Source: Candidatus Peregrinibacteria bacterium (GTDB taxonomy: Bacteria; Patescibacteria; Gracilibacteria; UM-FILTER-43-11). From it: a DNA stretch of 7,638 nt. The DNA is taken from assembly GCA_030620215.1 (NCBI GenBank), contig JAUXFE010000031.1:1-7638 (forward strand), in the 5' to 3' direction. A program made the position numbers and the translations under genes. This document shows, in pieces, positions 1 through 5,540 of this stretch. A model generated the notes under the pieces. The model made no database searches, had not been told where the DNA came from, and saw nothing but the letters and a program-made list of their open reading frames with translations. Each line of letters opens with the position of its first letter. Positions within the stretch are counted from its first letter, which is position 1.

Positions 1-1
1 C

Positions 2-802
2 GATGAAGACATCGTTGAAGAATTAGTTGAAACAGTTGTTGAAGAAACTGAATCAGCCATAGAAGAATGTGAACAGATCAAGAATGCAAAGAAAACAGCT
101 AAAATGCTGAGAGAGGTTGATAAAGTTCAGGACGAAACCGTAGACACTCTTTCTGATGTACTTGAAAAGGTTAGAAATGAAAAAGCAGTTGCAGCTATTG
201 AGAAAGCAATAGATGAAACTGTTGCAGAGAATGAAGAAGTTGAAGAAGCATTAGATGATGCTGAGGCAGCTGAAGAAGAGGGAGAAGACGAAGTTGAAGT
301 AGAAATAGCTACATCCGAAGATGCTGAAGGACAAGAAAGAGCACGCGTTAGACAGCAGGAGAAAGACGGAGAAAAGCTTCAAGAAGCACAAAAATTAATG
401 AACCAATTAGGTGAAGGTGCTGAGCTTACACAAAGCATGCAGCAAAAACGTGAAGCTGTTCAGGCTTTAATCCAAGAATGTGCAGAAGGTGAAGCTTGCC
501 AGGCTGGAAAAGCAAAAGGTCTTGCAACTGCCTTAAATGCTAAAGTACAAAACGAAGTACGAAGTCAAAAAAGAGCAGAGGAAAAAGAACAAGCTCAGAC
601 TGAAGAGAAAAAAGGTGAAGGAGAGGGTGAAGGTGAACAAGTTCAGGAACAAGTAAAAACCCAAGCTCAAACCGGTGAACATATGAATGGTGAGGGTGAA
701 AGTGAACAAGTTCAGGAACAAGTTCAGGATAAAACTGGTGAAGGAGAAGGAGAAATGGAGCCTATCAAAGCTCAAACAGGTAAAGATACTGTTGAGGAAT
801 AA
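2..802 (+). CDS. Glu-rich repeat-containing protein, C-terminal part (5' end outside window)
   Basis: The reading frame is open from the left edge, so the true start lies upstream; the ATG at 104 is internal. 266 codons are visible before the TAA. The first ~200 residues are strongly acidic and Glu/Ala/Lys-rich with few helix breakers, which suggests long helices or coiled coil (for example DETVDTLSDVLEKV and IDETVAENEEVEEAL). Two Cys lie close together in the segment ECAEGEACQAG. The last ~65 residues are low complexity, alternating Gly-Glu runs with QVQEQV and AQTG motifs. No enzyme motif or membrane segment is visible. Acidic proteins with Gly/Glu/Gln-rich tails occur as secreted or surface proteins in CPR bacteria (family knowledge), but the N-terminus that would show a signal peptide is missing. 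Function is unknown. The gene ends in a strong terminator and converges on the DUF378 gene. Confidence 0.85.
   Translation, partial: DEDIVEELVETVVEETESAIEECEQIKNAKKTAKMLREVDKVQDETVDTLSDVLEKVRNEKAVAAIEKAIDETVAENEEVEEALDDAEAAEEEGEDEVEVEIATSEDAEGQERARVRQQEKDGEKLQEAQKLMNQLGEGAELTQSMQQKREAVQALIQECAEGEACQAGKAKGLATALNAKVQNEVRSQKRAEEKEQAQTEEKKGEGEGEGEQVQEQVKTQAQTGEHMNGEGESEQVQEQVQDKTGEGEGEMEPIKAQTGKDTVEE
617..785 (+). repeat. In-frame 69-bp tandem repeat in the Glu-rich CDS
   Basis: Bases 623-654 and 692-723 match at 31 of 32 positions, an offset of 69 bp (23 codons). The shared core is gtgaacaagttcaggaacaa, encoding GEQVQEQV or SEQVQEQV after a Gly-Glu run. A degenerate third unit follows: another Gly-Glu run near 738-754 and a second AQTG motif (around 662-680 and 767-785). 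The period is a multiple of three, so units can be gained or lost without a frameshift. Confidence 0.8.
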
Positions 803-817
803 CCCCTAATCCAATTA

Positions 818-856
818 GAAAAAGAGTTCTGCGTAAATTATGCGGAACTCTTTTTT
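818..856 (+). terminator. Rho-independent terminator of the Glu-rich CDS
   Basis: AAAGAGTTCTGC (821-832) pairs with GCGGAACTCTTT (842-853), with one G-T wobble and a 9-nt loop. The stem extends by A-T pairs on both sides and runs into six T (851-856). It begins 16 nt after the stop. The A-run on the left side could also make it work for minus-strand transcripts. Confidence 0.9.
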
Positions 857-903
857 CAGTGAAATCAATTTAATCCGACAAATCAGAGGTTCAGACAATC
901 TGA
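857..903 (+). repeat. Half copy of the dispersed palindromic repeat found at 5397-5540
   Basis: Bases 857-900 align without gaps to 5495-5538, with 35 of 44 identical, including GGTTCAGACA at 889-898. Only one arm is present; no matching left arm is seen nearby. The end forms a small palindrome, TCAGA-caa-TCTGA (891-903). The copy lies between a + strand terminator and the DUF378 terminator, a convergent intergenic position like that of the full copy. Confidence 0.75.
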
Positions 904-956
904 CCATATATTTCTTTAGATTCTTCTGTATGCACAACCATTACTTTTTTATACGA

Positions 957-993
957 CAAAAACCATCCACCTTTGCAGGCAGATTATGGTTTT
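957..993 (-). terminator. Probable terminator of the DUF378 gene
   Basis: On the minus strand AAAACCAT and ATGGTTTT (993-986 and 966-959) form an 8-bp stem followed by a T run. The 19-nt loop may hold a small inner hairpin, CCT-GCAA-AGG. It begins 16 nt after the TAA stop at 1010-1012. The stem is A-T rich and the loop large, so strength is uncertain. Bases 904-956 show nothing recognisable. Confidence 0.6.
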
Positions 994-1009
994 ATTATTT
1001 ATTCAATAA

Positions 1010-1264
1010 TTACATTTGAGGCATTTCAGGCGGAGGAGTTGCCCCGGTATCGCAAGTGCACATTGAACATTTCTTCTGCAAATGGGTAATCAGAATCATT
1101 ATTGCAGCAATACCTATCAAAAGATAAACAATAGCCTCAACCATTGGCCAAGCGCCAAGAAGCATATTGAGAATGTTTAGGTCCATACCCAAAAGCATAC
1201 CTAAGCCGGTAAGGCCAAGATTTAAACCCCCGATAACTACGAGGATCAGAACGATCACAGCCAT
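1010..1264 (-). CDS. DUF378-family small membrane protein with Cys-containing tail
   Basis: 84 residues. Two hydrophobic helices, about residues 2-26 and 38-60, are joined by a short loop (MDLNILNMLLGAWP). The pattern GGLNLGLTGLG ... LLGAWPMVEAIVYLLIGIAAI fits DUF378 (YuzA-like) two-helix membrane proteins, whose function is unknown. The tail after the second helix is short and soluble, with Cys66, Cys69 and Cys71 (KKCSMCTC), then a Pro/Met-rich end. The Cys cluster could bind metal or form disulfides; this is inference. The ATG at 1262-1264 is the only good start, and no Shine-Dalgarno motif precedes it. The gene is monocistronic, transcribed away from the export cluster, and ends in the hairpin at 957-993. 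Confidence 0.85.
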   Translation of the reverse strand: MAVIVLILVVIGGLNLGLTGLGMLLGMDLNILNMLLGAWPMVEAIVYLLIGIAAIMILITHLQKKCSMCTCDTGATPPPEMPQM

Positions 1265-1336
1265 AATATTTTTGTTTAGGTTTTAAAACTACACAAAACT
1301 TAGCATGAACAAAAAATTTGTGCAAGCTTTTGTGGG

Positions 1337-1365
1337 TTGAATTAGTACTATAATTCACATATAAT
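1337..1365 (+). promoter_or_regulatory. Upstream sigma70-type promoter P1 of the export cluster
   Basis: TTGAAT (1337-1342), 17 nt, TATAAT (1360-1365). The -10 box lies inside a short palindrome, CACAT-ata-ATGTG (1356-1368), which could be a repressor site. A second TATAAT at 1349-1354 has no well-spaced -35. Confidence 0.55.
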
Positions 1366-1374
1366 GTGCCCCAA
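1347..1374 (-). promoter_or_regulatory. Possible promoter of the DUF378 gene
   Basis: On the minus strand TTGGGG (1374-1369), 16 nt and TATAGT (1352-1347) give a weak sigma70-like pair, predicting a leader of about 75 nt. The leader contains an imperfect hairpin, CACAAAA (1292-1298) with TTTTGTG (1328-1334). The site overlaps the + strand promoter at 1337-1365, so the two directions might compete. Confidence 0.3.
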
Positions 1375-1393
1375 TTCTCATATTAGATCCAAT

Positions 1394-1417
1394 CTTTACC
1401 TTTGCCTTTACCTTTGC
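1394..1417 (+). repeat. 12-bp tandem repeat (2 copies) upstream of the adaptor gene
   Basis: CTTTACCTTTGC occurs twice exactly, at 1394-1405 and 1406-1417, followed by CC. It lies between P1 and P2 and overlaps the -35 region of P2, so a copy-number change would alter promoter geometry. Confidence 0.8.
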
Positions 1418-1435
1418 CCTAAATTTTGGTATAAT
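1407..1435 (+). promoter_or_regulatory. Proximal extended -10 promoter P2 of the export cluster
   Basis: TGGTATAAT (1427-1435) is an extended -10 (TGn-TATAAT). A partial -35, TTTACC (1407-1412), sits 17 nt upstream. Initiation near 1442 would give a ~40-nt leader made almost wholly of A and T, with AATTAAAAATT repeated at 1447-1457 and 1461-1471. No Shine-Dalgarno motif precedes the ATG at 1481. Confidence 0.65.
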
Positions 1436-1480
1436 ATATAGATAATAATTAAAAATTACGAATTAAAAATTTAATAGAAT

Positions 1481-3274
1481 ATGCCTCATAAAAAAACTCC
1501 ATTCTACAAACATAAGAAATTTATTGTTTTAATTGCAGTTTTATTAATAGCAGTTATTTCAAGTTTTGCTTACTTCGGAGGCGAACCGAAAATTACCTAT
1601 GATTCTGTAACAGCAACGAAAGGAGAATTAATACAGGAGGTAAGTGTTACAGGTCGGGTAGAGCCATCTGAAAGCGTAAATTTAAGTTTCGAAATCAGTG
1701 GTAAGGTAGCAGAAATTTATGCGGGCGTTGGCGATAGAGTTGAAGCCGGTGCAAAGTTAATCAGCCTAAACAGCGGTGATCTTTCGGCACAACTTAGACA
1801 GGCTCAGGCAGGTGCCGCAAGTGCGCAGGCTATGATACAACAATATGAAGCAGCTGTAAAAACACAGGAAGCAAGATTGGAAGAGTTAAAAAAAGGTGCA
1901 CGCCCTGAAGAAATTCAGCTTTCTGAAACCGCAGTAACTAACGCTGAAAAAGTATTAGAAGATGCGAAAAAAAATCTGGAAAATATCACGATTAAAACAG
2001 AAGTAGACTTGGAACAAGCTTATAGTAATGCTTTGACTGCACTTTTTCAGGCAGTTAATACCGGTAAAACAGTTTTGATTACCTTCACAGAAATTCAGCT
2101 GGCAAATTTCGGTAGTAATACTCAGGATGGTCACACAATTGGCCGTGCCAAAGCAAGTGCTGTACTGACCTTGTTAGGAGGGCAAAACGCCGATTTCTGG
2201 GTATCTCAGGTTATAAGCATACAAACCGGCGGAGTATACGGAGATGTTCAGAGCTTGATGATGACACCAACCAATGAAGGTGTCGACACAGCTATTATAT
2301 CAACACTTGATGCTTTACAAAAAATACAATACACATTGAATTTGGTTCCTATAAGCGACAAATTAAGTGCTGCAGAAAAAACCAGTCTGGACACAATAAA
2401 GGCAAATACAAACGCAGAAATTACAAACATCTCAAGCAAACAACAGGCAATTGCAGTGCAAGGAGCAGCAAATGAAAATAGCATCTTAACGGCAGAATCA
2501 GCAATAAATACTGCGCAAAGCTCACTTGCAACTACTAAAGATCAATTAGGATTAAAACTTGCAGGTGCAACACGTGAACAAATTCAGGCACAAGAAGCTC
2601 AGGTCAGTCAGGCAAAAGCAAGCTTAGCCTCTCAAAAAGCAATGTTAAATCAGGCCTATGCAAATGTACAGAATAGTCAGGCGCAACTCGCTAAAACCGT
2701 TTTACATGCTCCTATTACAGGCCTTATAACTAAAATGGAAGCAAAAGTAGGAGAAGTTGTTTTTCCAAGCTCGCCTTATTCCGATAGCAGAATTACATTT
2801 GTTTCCATCATAAGCGATCAAAATTATGAGATTGAAGTAAATGTCTCTGAAGTAGATATAGCGAAAATAAAAAGCGGTAATGCGGCCATGATTACATTAG
2901 ACGCTTATGGCGATGAAACAGAATTTAATGCAACCGTAACATCAATCGAACCCGCAGAAACAATTATAGAAGGTATATCCACTTATAAAGTAAAACTACA
3001 ATTCAACGAACAGGATGAACGGATCAAATCCGGAATGACGGCGAATATTGATATACTAACCGCAAAGAAAGAAAACGTCATTACAATCCCACAAAGAGCT
3101 ATAATAACCAAAGATGGACAAAAAATCGTCCGTGTTATAGAAGAAAAGGAGAAACTTATAAATATAAATGAAACTATAATTGTAACAGGATTACGCGGAT
3201 CTAATGGCAGAATGGAAATTTTAGAAGGTATAAACGAAGGAGATGAGGTTGTCATTTCTATAAAGGAAGAATAA
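1481..3274 (+). CDS. MacA/HlyD-type periplasmic adaptor subunit of an ABC exporter
   Basis: 597 residues. A basic N-terminus and one membrane helix (about 13-32) anchor the protein with the rest outside the cytoplasm. Order of parts: first half of the lipoyl/barrel-sandwich domain (TGRVEPSESVNLSFEISGKV, 57-76); coiled-coil arm (about 100-170); a non-coiled insert (about 172-330); return coiled coil (335-405); second lipoyl half (LHAPITGLITKMEAKVGEVV, 408-427); beta-barrel and membrane-proximal domains to the end. Typical MacA is about 370-400 residues, so the insert makes this one unusually long. The motif GARPEEIQ (139-146) recurs as GATREQIQ (362-369), suggesting the two arms are duplicated. 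It leads a cluster with the ATPase and permease downstream and probably couples the permease to substrate export. The substrate is not visible, and no TolC-like gene is in the window. Confidence 0.9.
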   Translation: MPHKKTPFYKHKKFIVLIAVLLIAVISSFAYFGGEPKITYDSVTATKGELIQEVSVTGRVEPSESVNLSFEISGKVAEIYAGVGDRVEAGAKLISLNSGDLSAQLRQAQAGAASAQAMIQQYEAAVKTQEARLEELKKGARPEEIQLSETAVTNAEKVLEDAKKNLENITIKTEVDLEQAYSNALTALFQAVNTGKTVLITFTEIQLANFGSNTQDGHTIGRAKASAVLTLLGGQNADFWVSQVISIQTGGVYGDVQSLMMTPTNEGVDTAIISTLDALQKIQYTLNLVPISDKLSAAEKTSLDTIKANTNAEITNISSKQQAIAVQGAANENSILTAESAINTAQSSLATTKDQLGLKLAGATREQIQAQEAQVSQAKASLASQKAMLNQAYANVQNSQAQLAKTVLHAPITGLITKMEAKVGEVVFPSSPYSDSRITFVSIISDQNYEIEVNVSEVDIAKIKSGNAAMITLDAYGDETEFNATVTSIEPAETIIEGISTYKVKLQFNEQDERIKSGMTANIDILTAKKENVITIPQRAIITKDGQKIVRVIEEKEKLININETIIVTGLRGSNGRMEILEGINEGDEVVISIKEE

Positions 3275-3287
3275 ATTTATTTATTAT

Positions 3288-3344
3288 TTAACATTTAGTC
3301 CCGCTAAGCGGGATCAATTGCTAAATGTTAATTGTTAAATGTTA
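3288..3344 (+). promoter_or_regulatory. Nested hairpin between the adaptor and ATPase genes
   Basis: TTAACATTTAG (3288-3298) pairs perfectly with CTAAATGTTAA (3321-3331). Inside it sits CCCGC-TAA-GCGGG (3300-3312). A second copy of the 3' partner, TAAATGTTA at 3336-3344, could pair with 3289-3297 instead, placing the stem 2 nt before the ATPase ATG at 3347. There is no T run, so a full terminator is unlikely. Roles in mRNA processing, stability or translation control are inference. Confidence 0.65.
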
Positions 3345-3346
3345 TT

Positions 3347-4066
3347 ATGGCAATAATCGAAGCAAAAAAAATATGCAAAACCTACTACACCGACCATGTC
3401 GCAACTCCTGTTTTGCATGATATGAATTTCGAAATTGAAGAAGGTGAATTTGTAGCAATTATGGGGCCATCCGGCTCCGGGAAATCAACCATTCTTCATA
3501 TTCTGGGCTTTTTAGATGATCAGAGCAAAGGTACATATCACTTTAACGGTAAAAAAATAGACGATTATACAGGTTCTGAAATCGCCCATATTCGTAATAA
3601 AGAAATGGGTTTTGTATTTCAGTCTTTTAATCTGCTCCCGCGGACAACGATTTACGACAATGTAAAATTACCGCTTGTTTATTCAGATTTTCCCGAAAAA
3701 GAATGGCACAATATGGTCACAAAAGCCATTAAGGCAGTAGGTCTTGAACATCGTACAGACTTTGAAACATCACAACTTTCCGGTGGTGAAAAACAACGCG
3801 TTGCGATAGCCCGCGCGCTTGTTACCAGCCCAAGAGTGATTTTTGCTGATGAGCCAACTGGAAACCTCGATTCAAAATCAGGAAAAATGATTATCGAAAT
3901 ACTTCAAAAATTAAATAAAGAAAGTAAACACACGATTATCCTGATCACACATGAATCCGAAACAGCACATTGTGCAGAAAGAATCATACATATTAAAGAT
4001 GGAAGAATCGACAGTGATAGAAAAGTGAGAAATCAGAAAAAAGCGAATCATGGATATCGTAAATAA
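3347..4066 (+). CDS. MacB/LolD-type ABC transporter ATP-binding protein
   Basis: 239 residues, a complete ABC ATPase. Walker [10 protein letters not shown] (40-48), Q-loop FQSFNLLP (Gln92), signature LSGGEKQR (144-151), Walker B VIFADEP (164-170), D-loop GNLDS (172-176) and switch His202 are all present, so it should hydrolyse ATP. The TGNLD after Walker B and the overall length match the MacB/LolD/FtsE group, which pairs with FtsX-like permeases. The ATG at 3347 gives the family's usual N-terminus ([13 protein letters not shown]). A TTG at 3332 would add five residues encoded inside the hairpin repeat and is less likely. No Shine-Dalgarno motif is seen. The C-terminal ~20 residues are basic and hydrophilic. 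The gene lies 72 nt after the adaptor and 92 nt before the permease, and works with both. Confidence 0.95.
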   Translation: MAIIEAKKICKTYYTDHVATPVLHDMNFEIEEGEFVAIMGPSGSGKSTILHILGFLDDQSKGTYHFNGKKIDDYTGSEIAHIRNKEMGFVFQSFNLLPRTTIYDNVKLPLVYSDFPEKEWHNMVTKAIKAVGLEHRTDFETSQLSGGEKQRVAIARALVTSPRVIFADEPTGNLDSKSGKMIIEILQKLNKESKHTIILITHESETAHCAERIIHIKDGRIDSDRKVRNQKKANHGYRK

Positions 4067-4081
4067 ATTCTAATAGATGAT

Positions 4082-4150
4082 CAAATGGGTGAGCAAATGG
4101 GTGAGCAAATCGATGTGCTCCCCAATCGGCTCCCCAATCGGCTCCCCAAT
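4082..4150 (+). repeat. Opposed 12-bp tandem repeats between ATPase and permease genes
   Basis: CAAATGGGTGAG occurs at 4082-4093 and 4094-4105, plus five bases of a third copy. Then GCTCCCCAATCG occurs at 4117-4128 and 4129-4140, plus ten bases of a third (4141-4150). The second unit is close to the reverse complement of the first (9 of 11 with one indel), so the block can fold into a long imperfect hairpin centred near 4112. For example, GAGCA (4103-4107) pairs with TGCTC (4116-4120). It ends 8 nt before the permease ATG. Confidence 0.85.
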
Positions 4151-4158
4151 ATGAAACA

Positions 4159-5400
4159 ATGCGACTAAAACATACCTTCAAAACAGCGATAACCGGTCTA
4201 AAGACCAATAAAGGCAGATCTATGCTGACCATCCTTGGTATAGTAATCGGTATTATGGCGATAATTATGGTAATGGCTGTTGGTAAAGGTGCGGAAGATT
4301 TGATATTGGATCAGATTCGGGGAATGGGATCACGTACTATGTCTGTGGAACCGGGTCGAATGCCTCAGGGCTTGGGAGATATATATGAGATTTTTACTGA
4401 ATCACTAGGAGACAAAGAAGTTAATGCGATTAAAAATAAAAACAATGTTCGTGGAGACAACAGAGTGGCACCATTCGTCGGTTTTATGGACACCATTTCG
4501 CATGAGAACGAAAAAATGCGAACACAGATACATGGTGCTTCTGACTTATGGATGGAAATACTTGATATATACCCGGAGTATGGACAGATGTTTACAGATA
4601 CCGATGTTAAACAAATGGCCAGAGTAGCTGTAATCGGTTCAGAAGTTAAAGATCAGCTTTTTGGTGAATCAGACGCTGTTGGAGAAAAAATCAGAATAAA
4701 AGGACATAACTTTAAAGTTGTGGGCGTACTTCCTGCTACTGGAGTTATGATGATGATGAATGTAGATGATTTAGTAATACTTCCATACACTACCACTCAA
4801 AAAGTACTACTAGGTATAAGTCATTATCATGCCATTCTGGTACAGGCAGAAACCGAGGAATTAGTTCCCGGTATCGTGGAAGATATTAAACTGACTCTAA
4901 GGGAAATGCATGGAATTACAGATCCGGATAAAGATGACTTTCACATAGGAACAATGGAAGACGCCATGCAGATTATCGGCAGTGTGACCTCCGCTCTGAC
5001 TATTCTTTTAACATTGGTAGCAGCGATTTCACTACTTGTAGGTGGTATCGGTATTATGAATATAATGCTTGTTTCCGTTTCAGAAAGAACAAGGGAAATT
5101 GGTCTAAGAAAAGCAATAGGGGCAACAAAAAACGATATAATAGTGCAGTTCCTGTTGGAATCTGTAATACTCACGATATTTGGAGGAATATTCGGAATAT
5201 TATTAGGAGCAGGATTTACATGGCTTATTGGATTTGCAATCAGAGAATTCGGTGGATTTATTAGCTGGAAATTCTACTTCCCGCTTTCTGCTGTCTTTCT
5301 GGGTGTCGGCGTAGCAGCTACAATCGGTTTGGTTTTTGGACTTTATCCTGCCAACGAAGCAGCCAAAAAAAGCCCGATTGAGGCGTTGAGGTATGAGTAA
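4159..5400 (+). CDS. MacB/FtsX-type ABC transporter permease
   Basis: 413 residues. Layout: cytoplasmic N-terminus with the LKTNKGRSMLTILGIVIGI motif, TM1 about 22-41, a large extracytoplasmic domain of MacB periplasmic-core type (about 45-268), then three helices at about 276-301, 329-357 and 376-396. The conserved cytoplasmic loop VSERTREIGLRKAIGAT (306-322) is the coupling segment facing the ATPase. The C-terminal YPANEAAKKSPIEALRYE is typical of MacB/FtsX permeases. In E. coli MacB the ATPase and permease are fused; here they are separate genes, as in many Gram-positive MacB-like exporters. These work by mechanotransmission, passing substrate outside the membrane with the adaptor. The ATG at 4159 gives the family N-terminus and lacks a Shine-Dalgarno motif. 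The stop codon lies in the palindromic repeat starting at 5397. Confidence 0.95.
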   Translation: MRLKHTFKTAITGLKTNKGRSMLTILGIVIGIMAIIMVMAVGKGAEDLILDQIRGMGSRTMSVEPGRMPQGLGDIYEIFTESLGDKEVNAIKNKNNVRGDNRVAPFVGFMDTISHENEKMRTQIHGASDLWMEILDIYPEYGQMFTDTDVKQMARVAVIGSEVKDQLFGESDAVGEKIRIKGHNFKVVGVLPATGVMMMMNVDDLVILPYTTTQKVLLGISHYHAILVQAETEELVPGIVEDIKLTLREMHGITDPDKDDFHIGTMEDAMQIIGSVTSALTILLTLVAAISLLVGGIGIMNIMLVSVSERTREIGLRKAIGATKNDIIVQFLLESVILTIFGGIFGILLGAGFTWLIGFAIREFGGFISWKFYFPLSAVFLGVGVAATIGLVFGLYPANEAAKKSPIEALRYE

Positions 5401-5540
5401 CTGTCTGAACCACTGATTTTTAGGATTTATCGGATTACACAGATCTTGATTGCGCTGATGTTATTTAACTAGTGACAATTATGATAATCAGATTCAGCGA
5501 AATCATTTTAATCCAATAGATCTGCGGTTCAGACAGTTAC
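5397..5540. repeat. Long palindromic repeat element between convergent genes
   Basis: The arms 5397-5451 and 5486-5540 are inverted copies, 40 of 55 identical without gaps, separated by a 34-nt centre. The outer 15 bp, GTAACTGTCTGAACC, are perfect. The left end contains the permease TAA stop (5398-5400) and the right end the Fic TGA stop (5531-5529). A related half copy is at 857-903. No transposase or coding frame is inside. It resembles a MITE- or REP-like non-autonomous element; I also believe similar GTCTGAACC-ended repeats occur in other metagenomic bacteria, but that is from memory and unchecked. It may act as a two-way terminator, although it lacks a clear T run. Confidence 0.85.

Noticed and set aside
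533..775. Minus-strand open frame of 80 codons opposite the Glu-rich gene
   Set aside because: It is the complement of a low-complexity Gly/Glu-coding stretch, giving a Phe/Leu/Ser-only protein; no promoter or homology cue.
1137..1358. Minus-strand open frame of 73 codons overlapping DUF378 in another frame
   Set aside because: The DUF378 frame is clearly the coding one; this protein is rich in Tyr, Arg and Ser with no recognisable pattern and overlaps the divergent promoters.
3332..3346. TTG start adding MLNVI to the ATPase
   Set aside because: The extra codons lie in the intergenic hairpin repeat, and the ATG at 3347 matches the usual start of LolD/MacB ATPases.
4082..4150. CRISPR-like array
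   Set aside because: Units of 12 bp are directly adjacent with no spacers, and there are no cas genes.
4151..4168. Five-codon reading frame (ATG AAA CAA TGC GAC TAA) overlapping the permease start, as a leader peptide
   Set aside because: No ribosome site and too short to judge; a chance ATG in an A-rich leader is enough to explain it.
3993..4232. Minus-strand open frame with periodic DWGA/HPFA residues
   Set aside because: The periodicity only reflects the 12-bp tandem repeats; it overlaps the ends of two certain genes on the other strand.
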